Shown: positions 1-7,104, counted from the first letter of the stretch. The stretch: 16,771 bases of DNA from JTS-RE9 sp964649195 (GCA_964649195.1 CAZYPK010000120.1:1-16771), one strand, 5' to 3'. Made by a program: numbers and translations. Notes: generated by a model not told the origin, from the letters alone.

Positions 1-1
1 C

Positions 2-142
2 GGCCCGACCCTCGACACGGTTTTCGCCCTTCAGTACGCCACGCCGCAGAACCCGGTTTCGATGCCTGAACCGGGCACGGCCCTGCTGGCCGCGACGGGG
101 CTGGTGATGATGAGCCGCAGACGGACGAAGGTGGAAGTTTAA
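2..142 (+). CDS. 3' end of a PEP-CTERM-anchored exported protein (partial)
   Basis: The reading frame is open from the window edge to TAA at 140-142. It ends in the classic PEP-CTERM layout: the motif MPEPGTALLAATGL, a short hydrophobic stretch (LLAATGLVMM) and a basic tail (SRRRTKVEV). In this family the C-terminal signal is recognised by an exosortase, and the protein is processed and exported to the cell surface or extracellular matrix. Only the last 46 residues are visible, so the function of the main body cannot be told. The stretch just before the motif (LDTVFALQYATPQNPV) does not identify a domain. The sorting signal itself is read with good confidence. Confidence 0.78.
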   Translation, partial: GPTLDTVFALQYATPQNPVSMPEPGTALLAATGLVMMSRRRTKVEV

Positions 143-430
143 GAACGTGTATGAAAAGTTCGCCTGACCTCGTTTGAGTCTGTGAATCATCAGAACGAGA
201 AGACCGGCAAGCGCAGCATCAACGGCAAGCGACTCAAGGCCGGCTGGCAGGATGAATACCTGTTTTACGTGCTGAAAGCGGGAGTTCAGATGCGTTGGCT
301 CTGATGCCTTCAAGTTCGCGCACCGACTTGGCCGATATTCACGGGACCGACATTTCGTTCCGGGCGCCGGTGGGATAAACATCTCGAACAGGTCCGCATC
401 ACTGTTGAAACAGCGTGCAGAACGCTGATG
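143..430. other. Intergenic stretch, no gene recognised
   Basis: About 290 bases between the PEP-CTERM gene and the mraZ control region. A frame without a start codon is open up to TGA at 302-304 and ends ...QDEYLFYVLKAGVQMRWL. It has no ribosome site and may be a gene remnant, but I do not recognise it. A 6-bp hairpin (CAGCGT at 411-416, ACGCTG at 422-427) has a T run only 13 bases later, so it is at best a poor terminator for the upstream gene. Confidence 0.4.
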
Positions 431-450
431 CTATCCACATTTTTTCCACA
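431..450 (+). promoter_or_regulatory. Two DnaA-box-like 9-mers upstream of mraZ
   Basis: CTATCCACA (431-439) and TTTTCCACA (442-450) lie 11 bp apart in the same orientation. The second fits the relaxed DnaA box TTWTNCACA exactly. The first differs only at its first base. They sit just upstream of the mraZ promoter. Two boxes are too few to call an origin, and chance is possible. DnaA-linked control of mraZ is speculation. Confidence 0.3.
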
Positions 451-469
451 ATTGGGGCGATCGGACATA

Positions 470-504
470 AAAGTGTTGCATAGTGGGTTAAAGTGGTGTA
501 GATT
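470..504 (+). promoter_or_regulatory. mraZ promoter with a three-copy MraZ box
   Basis: Three direct repeats sit at exact 10-bp steps: AAAGTGT at 470-476, ATAGTGG at 480-486 and AAAGTGG at 490-496. This matches the known MraZ operator type, short GTGG-core repeats once per helical turn. A plausible sigma-70 promoter overlaps them: TTGCAT at 476-481, a 17-bp spacer, and TAGATT at 499-504. The repeats cover the -35 box and the spacer, so bound MraZ would block RNA polymerase. This predicts autorepression of mraZ. The repeat phasing is seen directly; the promoter boxes are matches of moderate strength. Confidence 0.8.
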
Positions 505-554
505 CCCATGATCGAACGGCGGACGGATAACAGGCGAGGCTAAGGACAGATGCT

Positions 555-1046
555 TTGGTCTTCACCGGCACCTACGAGCACACGATCGATGGCAAGCACC
601 GGCTTGCCGTGCCTTCGGATGTGCGTCGGCGATTGCAGGCCGGTGACGCGAATCCCGAAGCTCCCGTGTTTCTCTACGTGATGCTGGGCGAAAAAGATTC
701 GCTTTGTTTGTATTCCGAAAAGGATTTCGAGCGACGGGCGGAGCAGTTGGACAACAGCGAGATGGATGCCGACGAGTTGTTGGAGTATGAGCGGTTGATG
801 TTCAGCTTGTCGGCCAGGGTCGAGATGGATGCGCAAGGGCGGGTTCGGCTGCCGGACAATCTGCTGAAGATGTCGAAGCTGGGAACGGATGTCGTGCTGA
901 TCGGGGTGAAGGATCACCTTGAAATACGGGATCGGCAAACCTGGCGGGATCATGTGATGCAGACGCTGGCGAAGGATCCGCAGATATTGATGAACCCGCG
1001 TCGGGCCATGAGGCAACGGAAGGCCTCGCCCGGAGCGGAGTCGTGA
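555..1046 (+). CDS. mraZ: MraZ transcriptional regulator
   Basis: A 163-residue MraZ, the DNA-binding regulator that usually heads the division and cell-wall (dcw) cluster and represses its own operon. Two SpoVT/AbrB-like halves are visible: YEHTIDGKHRLAVPSDVR near residues 7-24 and SARVEMDAQGRVRLPDNLLK near residues 77-96, each with the family D-x-x-x-R core. The start is TTG at 555, because MVFTGTYEHT aligns with the usual N-terminus and AAGGA at 542-546 is well spaced. The ATG at 550 is out of frame. The C-terminus is slightly longer than usual and basic (NPRRAMRQRK). No rsmH, ftsI or mur gene follows; the next 800 bases are repeats. Loss of the dcw cluster fits planctomycetes, many of which lack FtsZ. 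Identification is firm; its targets beyond its own promoter are unknown. Confidence 0.93.
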   Translation: MVFTGTYEHTIDGKHRLAVPSDVRRRLQAGDANPEAPVFLYVMLGEKDSLCLYSEKDFERRAEQLDNSEMDADELLEYERLMFSLSARVEMDAQGRVRLPDNLLKMSKLGTDVVLIGVKDHLEIRDRQTWRDHVMQTLAKDPQILMNPRRAMRQRKASPGAES

Positions 1047-1097
1047 GGGTGCGGCGGGTGAGTCAAGGATGATGATCCCGTTCGTTTAAGAAAGATG

Positions 1098-1188
1098 GGG
1101 TGTCGGGTGTCGGGTTTCGGGTTTCGGGTTTCGGATTTGGGTGTCGAGGCAATCTGTTTCGGGTTTCGTGCTTCGGATTTCGGGTTTG
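1098..1188 (+). repeat. Degenerate heptamer tandem repeats (GGGTKTC)
   Basis: Six heptamers in a row at 1098-1139: GGGTGTC twice, GGGTTTC three times, then GGATTTG. A second run of four follows at 1161-1188 (GGGTTTC, GTGCTTC, GGATTTC, GGGTTTG). A third small group at 1460-1480 reads GGGTGTC, GGGTCTC, GCGTGTC. They are non-coding. The pattern looks like slippage-prone satellite DNA. Confidence 0.8.
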
Positions 1189-1548
1189 ATTTTCTGTCTT
1201 CAGGGGAATGGACAATTTTGGCGTGAGTGATCAGTGAAGCGTGAACGGACTCATTGCCGCGCTGTGGGGCTTCATCGAGGCCGGGCTTCCGAACCAGGGA
1301 CGAGTTCGGTGGAACCGGCGGCCAAAACGCATCAGTGGTTGGGTGTTCGCACCAGACCGACCCCTGAAGGCACGATGAACTTTTACAGCCGGCCGCTTCG
1401 CTGATTGAAACGGGAAGGCCGGGCTTTTGTGGGTTGCAGGGATCGCAACCAGCCTGGCCGGGTGTCGGGTCTCGCGTGTCGGATGCAGTTGGCAAAACCC
1501 GCGTGGGCATCAAGGACGATGCCGCCGCGGGTTTTGTCATGAGGAAGA

Positions 1549-1790
1549 AGGCACGAAGGCACGAAGGGACGGAGGGGAGGAAGGCAGGGGGAGAATGGCC
1601 AATGGCCATTGCAAAATGAAAATTGCAAAATGGCGGAGCAGGAGACGAATGGTTCATTGCGTTAAGCGATGACACCTTCTTCCACTGGATATTTTGCAAT
1701 TTGCATTGGCCATTGGCCATTCTCCCCCTGCCTTGCCGCCTTCCCCTCCGTGCCTTCGTGCCTCAATGCCTTCGTGCCTTCCTTTTTTTA
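1549..1790. repeat. Large imperfect inverted repeat with octamer arrays
   Basis: The perfect core is 28 bp. The left arm at 1581-1608 starts AAGGCAGGGGGAGAATGG, and its exact reverse complement lies at 1707-1734. Outside the core, both arms carry tandem octamers of the GGCACGAA type (left: GGCACGAA twice, GGGACGGA, GGGGAGGA at 1550-1581; right: their complements at about 1740-1785). The inner flanks share AATTGCAAAAT-like sequence. Total span is about 240 bp. The same octamers recur at 10782-10813, so this is a dispersed family. No coding capacity is evident. Confidence 0.8.
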
Positions 1791-1848
1791 GCTATCCTGT
1801 TCACCCGTTTCTCATTCATCCGCACCAACGCCAACCGGAACGACTGTC

Positions 1849-2964
1849 ATGGAATATGTTCTGCCTGTTGCTCTTCACAACGCCATCATCGAAGGCGCTT
1901 ATCGCAAGCGTGGCTTCCACGCCGATGAAGCCAGGCTCGCCACCAAGGCCTGCGAACAGGCCGCGTGGCACGGCATCAAAACCCACAACGGTATCAAGGC
2001 CCTCCACCTCGACGACCACTTCGGCTCCGGCAACAAGACCAGCCCCGGTTGCGTCCCCGGCGCCGCCATCATCAAAAAACCCTCCAAGTTCGAAGCCGCC
2101 CAGAAATGGAACTCGCAGAAAAAACTCGGACAGGCCGTCGCCTATGAAGCGATGGACACCTGCATGAAGCTCGCCGACAAGTATGGCGTGGGCATGGTCA
2201 GCGTCGATCAGGCTTTCCATTACCTCTGGGGCGGCGGCTACGTCATGGATGCCGCCAAGAAAGGCTACATCGCTTACACCAACTGCACCGCAGCCCTCGC
2301 CGAGGTCGTCCCCTTCGGCGGCAAGTTCCCCACCCTGGGCACCAACCCGCACTCATGGGGCTTCCCCACCACCGATGCCATCGGCTACCCCATCGTCATC
2401 GACTGGGCGACCAGCACCGTGGCGATGGGCCGCGTCCAGCAGTTCCAGCGCGAAGGCAGGCAACTCCCGCCCGGCTGTGCCGTCGATAAGGATGGCCGGG
2501 AAACGACCGACCCCAACGCCGTCATCGCCTTGCTCCCCTTCGGCGCTCACAAGGGCTACGGCCTGTCGCTGATCAACGAAATCGTCGGCGCCCTCATCGG
2601 CGGCTCGCTGCCCACCCTCCGCTCCCGTCCCGAAGCCGCCGCCAAACTGGGCATCGGCTCCGTCGAAAAGACCACCCCCAACTTCTTCTTCCAGGTCATC
2701 CACCCCGAAGCGATAAGCTGCGGCCACTTCGCCGCAGGCCGCGATCAGAAGAGCAACCTCAAAGCCGTCCTCGACGACATCCTCGGCCACGGCAACCGCG
2801 ACACCGGCAAGTGCATGCTCCCGGGCGAAATGGAACACAACGGCGCCCTCCGCAGCGAAAAAGCAGGCGGCATCCTGCTCACCGATGCGGAAGCGGAGGA
2901 GTTCATATTGATCGCAAGAGAAGGCGGCGTCGCGTTTGACAAGGCAACCCTCAAAACGGTCTGA
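1849..2964 (+). CDS. Malate/L-lactate dehydrogenase-family (Ldh_2) oxidoreductase
   Basis: A 371-residue cytoplasmic NAD(P)-dependent oxidoreductase of the Ldh_2 family (the YbiC, ComC, AllD, DpkA group). The family reduces 2-keto acids or cyclic imines or oxidises 2-hydroxy acids. Seen: the near-signature GTNPHSWGFPT (about residues 164-174), followed by PIVIDWATSTVAMGRV, and HKGYGLSLINEIVGALIGG in the second half. Length is close to the family norm of 330-370. The N-terminal active-site region reads QAAWHGIKTHNGIKAL rather than the usual SHG-V-R, so the substrate may differ from malate or lactate. The start is the ATG in VMEYVLPV context; only a weak GGAA precedes it. It stands alone, convergent with the next gene. 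Family call firm, substrate unknown. Confidence 0.85.
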   Translation: MEYVLPVALHNAIIEGAYRKRGFHADEARLATKACEQAAWHGIKTHNGIKALHLDDHFGSGNKTSPGCVPGAAIIKKPSKFEAAQKWNSQKKLGQAVAYEAMDTCMKLADKYGVGMVSVDQAFHYLWGGGYVMDAAKKGYIAYTNCTAALAEVVPFGGKFPTLGTNPHSWGFPTTDAIGYPIVIDWATSTVAMGRVQQFQREGRQLPPGCAVDKDGRETTDPNAVIALLPFGAHKGYGLSLINEIVGALIGGSLPTLRSRPEAAAKLGIGSVEKTTPNFFFQVIHPEAISCGHFAAGRDQKSNLKAVLDDILGHGNRDTGKCMLPGEMEHNGALRSEKAGGILLTDAEAEEFILIAREGGVAFDKATLKTV

Positions 2965-3014
2965 ACGGCGGGTGGCTGCGTGAGACTCATGTCCCCTTTT
3001 TCGCCCCCCGGCAA

Positions 3015-3452
3015 CTAATCTTCGGGATCGTGGAACACCCAACGATAAGTCGGTTTTCCCCGTCGGATCAAATTAATATCCTCGTATGTGATTATTTTGA
3101 AGCCAAGGTGCCGCAATGTGTGAAGCACACGTTCTCGAAGATCGGAATTCTCCATCGTAAATGAAGCATCACTGCACTCATCATAATACGATCCGTCACT
3201 GCGTGTTGTCCTGCGAGCAAAATAGGCGGCGGCAAGGTCGGCCACAGCGGAGACTTCAGCAATCAGACTGACCAGAGGATCAGGGCCTGACAACTCGAAT
3301 TCATACTGATACCCACGCCCATACGGATCGGTCCAATTTTGGACTGGTGTATTGACAACGGCTTTGAGCTCCGGCAGGTATCGCGTTATCGATTCAAGCG
3401 GGTGGACTTGGTATTGTTCAGCTTTGTCTAAGATGGCATTCCAGTCGATCAT
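3015..3452 (-). CDS. Hypothetical protein, 145 aa
   Basis: Starts at ATG 3452 with an AAAGGT ribosome site about 8 bases upstream (MIDWNAILDKAEQYQVHPLE). I do not recognise the family. It is soluble, acidic and mixed alpha/beta in appearance, with no signal peptide or membrane helix. A hydrophobic-acidic helix (LVSLIAEVSAVADLAAAYFA) lies near the middle, and the C-terminus ends in RWVFHDPED. Base composition is visibly more AT-rich than the flanking dehydrogenase, which hints at acquisition. It shares strand with the membrane protein at 3589-3996, and a hairpin repeat separates the two. Small orphans of this look often occur as immunity proteins beside Rhs or other polymorphic toxins, but nothing here proves that. 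Confidence 0.7.
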   Translation of the reverse strand: MIDWNAILDKAEQYQVHPLESITRYLPELKAVVNTPVQNWTDPYGRGYQYEFELSGPDPLVSLIAEVSAVADLAAAYFARRTTRSDGSYYDECSDASFTMENSDLRERVLHTLRHLGFKIITYEDINLIRRGKPTYRWVFHDPED

Positions 3453-3499
3453 TTAGATACCTTTGCAGCAGGCTGCCGGGGCGGAAAAAGTGGGAGGTT

Positions 3500-3556
3500 G
3501 CGGCATCGGAAGTCTGTTCGCCGCGGGTGGCGGGTTTCGCGGACTCAACCCACCCT
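3500..3556 (+). repeat. Hairpin repeat, TCGCGGACTC loop (copy a)
   Basis: Two hairpins in a row. The first is GCGGC (3500-3504) with GCCGC (3520-3524). The second is GGGTT (3532-3536), the invariant loop TCGCGGACTC (3537-3546) and AACCC (3547-3551), followed by ACCCTAC. The same pair of hairpins recurs at 15770-15824 with nearly the same spacing. Outer pairing in this copy is partly broken. Confidence 0.8.
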
Positions 3557-3588
3557 ACACGAATACCCAGCCTACTCGCTTCAGCAAC

Positions 3589-3996
3589 TCACAGTTTTAT
3601 GGCACGAGCAATCGCGGATATGAACACAACGAATGCGAGGCAGCCGACATTGAAAACCACCCATTTATACAGATGATCCCATTGGATTCGGTACACAGCC
3701 ATCAATGTCAACAGGGACGCCGAATTGATCAGGAGGGTGGCCAGGGCGTAGCGTGGCGTGATCCACTTCATGTGCGGCCGGTTGGGGTCGGTGCGGATAA
3801 ATATATCCATCAGTACGCCATTCAGAAACTGAATGATCACAAATATGATGATCGATTGCCCTAATCGTAGAAGTAGTGCAGACACTGCAATCCACATGGC
3901 CGAGATAGCGATCAAGCAGGCAAGATATTCCCGCACGACTTTGCTTCCATGAAGTGCATGTATCCTGGCTTCTTCGTCACAGGTGCAACCAATCAT
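3589..3996 (-). CDS. Hypothetical integral membrane protein, 135 aa
   Basis: Four likely membrane helices: LACLIAISAMWIAVSALLL (about residues 25-43), SIIIFVIIQFLNGVLMDIFI (48-67), YALATLLINSASLLTLMAVY (83-102) and WVVFNVGCLAFVVFISAIA (111-129). Between helices 2 and 3 lies a short polar loop, RTDPNRPHMKWITPR. No family is recognised. The start is ATG 3996 with only a weak GCGGAA site before it. A start further in would lose the small cytoplasmic N-terminus but keep all helices. It is AT-richer than its neighbours. The last 20 bases before and over the stop codon are duplicated at 13677-13696, next to another hairpin repeat, which suggests recombination around this gene end. Confidence 0.65.
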   Translation of the reverse strand: MIGCTCDEEARIHALHGSKVVREYLACLIAISAMWIAVSALLLRLGQSIIIFVIIQFLNGVLMDIFIRTDPNRPHMKWITPRYALATLLINSASLLTLMAVYRIQWDHLYKWVVFNVGCLAFVVFISAIARAIKL

Positions 3997-4095
3997 TTCC
4001 GCATGGCTTACGGTTCATTACGCAGTTTACAACACGACCCGATTGGATCGTGGGAACCCCTTTTTCTGTCTGTCTTCTTTTTCTGTCCCCGGCGA

Positions 4096-4875
4096 TCATC
4101 TGGCGTCCCACCCGGCATAGCCGCTGGCGTGCGAGCTGAGTCCGGTCATGACGCCGCTGGGGGTTTTGGTTTGCCAGTCCCAGGTGGTCGGTCCCAGCGG
4201 GCCGGCGGGGGTGAGTCGTTGGGAGTGGCCGTCGAAGGCGATGTAGTTGCCGCCGCCGTTGTGCCATGTGCCGAGGCGGTCAACATTGGAATGGCCCGGA
4301 TCGACGTTTCCGCGGTTGAGGAAGTTGGCAGGGTCTTCCTCGACGACCAGGGGCGTGGGCGCCGATTTCACCACGCCGTTTTTAGGGTCGGCCCATGTGG
4401 AAGCGGAGGGCACATTTTGCCTGCGGGCGCCGGTGAAAACGAGCAGCCCGGTGTAATCGAACAATCCGTTGCTTCCGATGCCGCTGCCCAGAACGCCTGT
4501 CGGGAGCGATGGACATCGATAGGTTTTCCGCGCCATTTCCGCTCCGCCGATGTATTGCACGACGGAGCCTTCGTAAGTGACGCCGGGCCAGGCTTCGTTG
4601 CCCATCCACGATCGCATGTGAAGCTCGGCGCCTGAGTAGGGCGGGGCATACACGCCGGGCATCCGCTGCTTGTTCTCGGCGGCGAAGTTGATGAAGCCCA
4701 GGCCCAGTTGCCGTTGATTGATTTTGCAGGTGGAATCCCTGGCCGTCTCCCGCGCCTTGCCGAAGGCGGGCAGAAGGATGCTGATGATGATGACGATCAC
4801 CGCGACCACCGCCAGCAACTCCGGGACGGTGAACGCGAGGCGGCATGGATGCTGCGATGGTTTCCAGTCGGCCAT
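4096..4875 (-). CDS. Type II secretion/type IV pseudopilin-like protein with H-X9-DG motif
   Basis: A 259-residue prepilin-like protein of the kind that is massively expanded in planctomycetes. The leader MADWKPSQHPCRLA is followed by FTVPELLAVVAVIVIIISIL, a class III signal: cleavage before Phe15, Glu at +5, then one hydrophobic helix. The residue before the cut is Ala rather than the usual Gly, which is tolerated in the family. The conserved region after the helix (KINQRQLGLGFINFAAENK) matches the usual CKNNLRQLGLA pattern. Near the C-terminus, HNGGGNYIAFDG fits H-X9-DG exactly. The open frame extends upstream to 5010, but the ATG at 4875 gives the correct short prepilin leader. It is a single gene with no secretion components nearby. 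The product is likely inserted in the inner membrane and processed by a prepilin peptidase. Confidence 0.85.
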   Translation of the reverse strand: MADWKPSQHPCRLAFTVPELLAVVAVIVIIISILLPAFGKARETARDSTCKINQRQLGLGFINFAAENKQRMPGVYAPPYSGAELHMRSWMGNEAWPGVTYEGSVVQYIGGAEMARKTYRCPSLPTGVLGSGIGSNGLFDYTGLLVFTGARRQNVPSASTWADPKNGVVKSAPTPLVVEEDPANFLNRGNVDPGHSNVDRLGTWHNGGGNYIAFDGHSQRLTPAGPLGPTTWDWQTKTPSGVMTGLSSHASGYAGWDAR

Positions 4876-5162
4876 GATCGAGATTCCGGGGATGCCGGGG
4901 AATTTCCGGGGGATGTCGTTCAAGCCTGATTTGCAGATGGCAAACATCGGCCTGTTTATCACATGTATCCGTGTCAAGATCGATTCTAACACGAATCCAT
5001 CCCTACACAATGCGAATCTATCGGGTCAGACGATAATCCACATTTTTTTTCACCACGCCGCTTGCGGCGTGGCAATTCCCCAAACCAGGAGCAGGGGCAG
5101 GGGCAGGAGCAGGAGCAGAAGCGTGGCAATCCTCCCCAACTCAGTCCCCCAGCCCCCGGTTC
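4876..5162. repeat. Intergenic region with hexamer array and 9-bp hairpin
   Basis: Between the pseudopilin and the reductase. A hexamer array of the type AGGAGC/AGGGGC covers 5087-5122. A perfect 9-bp hairpin, CCACGCCGC-TT-GCGGCGTGG, lies at 5053-5072 beside eight T bases at 5043-5050. The T run is on the wrong side for a terminator of either neighbour. A weaker relative (GCCGTTTGCGGCGTAGCAATCC) occurs near 12071-12092, so the hairpin belongs to another dispersed family. Confidence 0.55.
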
Positions 5163-7019
5163 TCAAAAGTGCTGATTCTCCGGGATGAACGGAGCGTCCT
5201 TCGTTTTGACCATCAGCGGAGCGGTTTGTTCGTTCCGCATCAGGTGGGCGACGATCGCCTTCATGCCGATGCGGTGGTGGTACTGGCCCATCGATTCGCC
5301 ATCCTGTTTGTTAGCGAGGTAGAAATCAAAGAGCACGGCGATGACCTGGGCGACCTTGTCGCGCGGGATCTGGCGGAGGTACCACTTGCCATCGGCCACC
5401 AGTGCGTGGCCCTGGGTGGAAGCGTCTTCGCTGCCGCCGAGTTTGATTTCGTAGAGGTTGGGGCCTTGGCCGACGAGGCCGATGGTCTTGGTGGCAGGGC
5501 GGAAGCACTGGCGTTCGCAGCCGGTGATGCCGATGGATTCGGTCATGTCGCCGTAGCCCATCGCGTCGAGCTGATCGATGAGTTCCGGCTCGAAACGTTC
5601 GCTTTCGGTGTAGGAGAGTCTGCATGTGTCGAGGCCGACGCAGGCGCCGCTGCGCAGTCGCAGCAGGGAATAGCTGCGTCCGTTTCGCGCCCCCCAGCCG
5701 AAGGATCGCAGGTCGGCTTCGAACTCCTCGCGTGCCGCCGGTGGGATGTTGGTGAAGAGCAGATCCTGATTGGGCGTGGTCATCAGTTCGACGCCGCCTG
5801 TCGGTCCGCCGTATTTTTCCATGACGCTGCGCACCATGGTTTTGAGTCTGCCGTTGGGTCCGTCGATGATGCGTCCGTTTTCGATGTAGCAGCCGAAGGC
5901 GCTGAGGCCGTTGGAGGGCTGGTTCATCCAGCCGTGGTGAAGCTCGCGCGGGCCGGGGTCGAAGTCGGGGATCGGTTCATCGAACTCGATGCCATGCTCG
6001 CGCACGCGGTCCTGATACCACGGGATGCCTTGCTTCCAGATGACGTACTTCATGCGTGCCCAGTGGCGGTTCTGGCGATCGCCCCAGTCGCTGTGGACCT
6101 GCACGATCGCGGCCAGGCCTTTGAGCAGGTTTTCCTCGGTGAAAACGCCAAAGGGTTCGGCCAGCGCGGCAAAAGTGGCCTTGCCGTTTTTCTCGCCCTG
6201 GCCGCCGCCGATATAGACCATGAAGCGACGATCGGCGTCCGGTGCGACAGGATCAATCAGTGGCGCGACGCCGATTTCGTTGGTGCGCAGTTCGACGCAG
6301 TTGTCGTATCGCCACTGGCCGGTGCGGTCATCCTGATGAATGGCGGAGAAGGCCGTCTTGAACTTGCGATTCAAGAGGTTGGGCGCATATTGAAATTGTT
6401 CGTTCGGGTCGCGGATGTAATTCGGATCGATGCCGAAGATTTCGATGAACGGTGCGGAGGGAAGGCGGAAGTAAAGCGCGGTTTTCCTCGCCCATTCGTT
6501 GCCGTTGAAGACGGTGGAGAACTTCGACAGCGGGCAGGCCATGACGTTGCGGAAGTTGTCGCCGCAGCCGTTGAGCGTGTAGTAGCCGGTGGCGGCGATT
6601 TCCTGAATGAGGGGAAGGACGCTCTGCTTTTTGATCCAGTGGTACTGGATGTTCTGCCTGGTGGTGACGCGCAGGGAGGCGATGCCTTGGGGATTCTTCG
6701 CGTACTTTTCCGCCGCTTCATCGAAGATCCGGTACTGGTCGCGGGTGAACGCCCCGCCACCGGGAATCGTGAAGCGGACCATGTACATCCAGTCCTTTTC
6801 GCGGCCGGTCTTGGCGCGGTTGTATTCGAGGTAGATGCCGTGCGATTTGGCCAGGGCCTCGGCGGCTTCGCCCAGGTCATCGACGGCATGATCGCGGAAC
6901 TCCTCGCGCAGCGTGCCTCGCACGCCGTTGGATTCGAGCTTGAACTTCTCGACACCGTTGTAATCTTCAGGCGCGGTGCGAAGGTTCGGCTCGGGGATTT
7001 TTTCGACTTTCTCGGTCAT
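5163..7019 (-). CDS. Ferredoxin-type nitrite/sulfite reductase (siroheme, 4Fe-4S)
   Basis: A 618-residue siroheme/[4Fe-4S] reductase that performs a six-electron reduction of nitrite or sulfite to ammonia or sulfide, probably in the cytoplasm with ferredoxin as donor. Seen: LRVTTRQNIQYHWI (the siroheme-binding Arg motif), NFRNVMACPLSKF, NRKFKTAFSAIHQDD, RRFMVYIGGGQG and RMKYVIWKQG, in the family order of two repeated ferrodoxin-like and reductase halves. The cluster ligands are Cys460, Cys466, Cys501 and Cys505 (ACVGLDTC and TGCERQCFRP; spacing x5, x34, x3). The usual TGCPNGCARP is replaced by TGCERQCFRP, but both Cys remain. Length is normal for the NirA/Sir type. No cys, nas or siroheme genes are adjacent, so nitrite cannot be separated from sulfite by context. 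It is transcribed away from truB. ATG 7019 gives the N-terminus MTEKVEKIPEPN; AGAGGA lies somewhat far upstream. Confidence 0.9.
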   Translation of the reverse strand: MTEKVEKIPEPNLRTAPEDYNGVEKFKLESNGVRGTLREEFRDHAVDDLGEAAEALAKSHGIYLEYNRAKTGREKDWMYMVRFTIPGGGAFTRDQYRIFDEAAEKYAKNPQGIASLRVTTRQNIQYHWIKKQSVLPLIQEIAATGYYTLNGCGDNFRNVMACPLSKFSTVFNGNEWARKTALYFRLPSAPFIEIFGIDPNYIRDPNEQFQYAPNLLNRKFKTAFSAIHQDDRTGQWRYDNCVELRTNEIGVAPLIDPVAPDADRRFMVYIGGGQGEKNGKATFAALAEPFGVFTEENLLKGLAAIVQVHSDWGDRQNRHWARMKYVIWKQGIPWYQDRVREHGIEFDEPIPDFDPGPRELHHGWMNQPSNGLSAFGCYIENGRIIDGPNGRLKTMVRSVMEKYGGPTGGVELMTTPNQDLLFTNIPPAAREEFEADLRSFGWGARNGRSYSLLRLRSGACVGLDTCRLSYTESERFEPELIDQLDAMGYGDMTESIGITGCERQCFRPATKTIGLVGQGPNLYEIKLGGSEDASTQGHALVADGKWYLRQIPRDKVAQVIAVLFDFYLANKQDGESMGQYHHRIGMKAIVAHLMRNEQTAPLMVKTKDAPFIPENQHF

Positions 7020-7082
7020 GGCTGAAAACGGTCCTCTGAATGGGGAGCGGCATGTTAACGATTATTGCCGTTGTTGCGGCTG

Positions 7083-7104
7083 ATGTCGCGGGGCGACATG
7101 TCGC
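7083..7104. promoter_or_regulatory. Overlapping dyads, possible operator
   Basis: Two perfect dyads overlap: ATGTCGC (7083-7089) with GCGACAT (7093-7099), and the 12-mer GCGACATGTCGC (7093-7104). They lie about 65-85 bases upstream of the reductase start in the divergent gap, a suitable place for a regulator. No regulator family is implied by the sequence. Confidence 0.35.

Larger units (their letters stand above)
1047..1848. other. Repeat-rich intergenic region without a convincing gene
   Basis: About 800 bases between mraZ and the dehydrogenase. They hold the heptamer arrays and a large imperfect inverted repeat. The only non-repeat stretch with any coding look is a 45-codon frame from GTG at about 1241 (VNGLIAALWGFIEAGLPNQG...). 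It has no ribosome site and no recognised family. Longer open frames on both strands here are simply readings of the repeats. Confidence 0.55.

Noticed and set aside
431..450. Chromosomal replication origin
   Set aside because: Only two DnaA-like boxes, with no AT-rich unwinding region and no dnaA or dnaN nearby.
950..1720. 256-codon minus-strand frame over the mraZ end and repeats
   Set aside because: The translation is mainly repeat readings (SEARNPKQIASTPKSETRNP) plus the mraZ antisense strand; not a gene.
5043..5072. Terminator formed by the 9-bp hairpin and T run
   Set aside because: The T run precedes the hairpin on the plus strand, and the A run follows it on the minus strand, so neither reading gives hairpin plus U tract.
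5169..7025. 618-codon open frame on the plus strand
   Set aside because: It is the antisense shadow of the reductase gene. It has no ribosome site or domain pattern, whereas the minus-strand frame has clear family motifs throughout.
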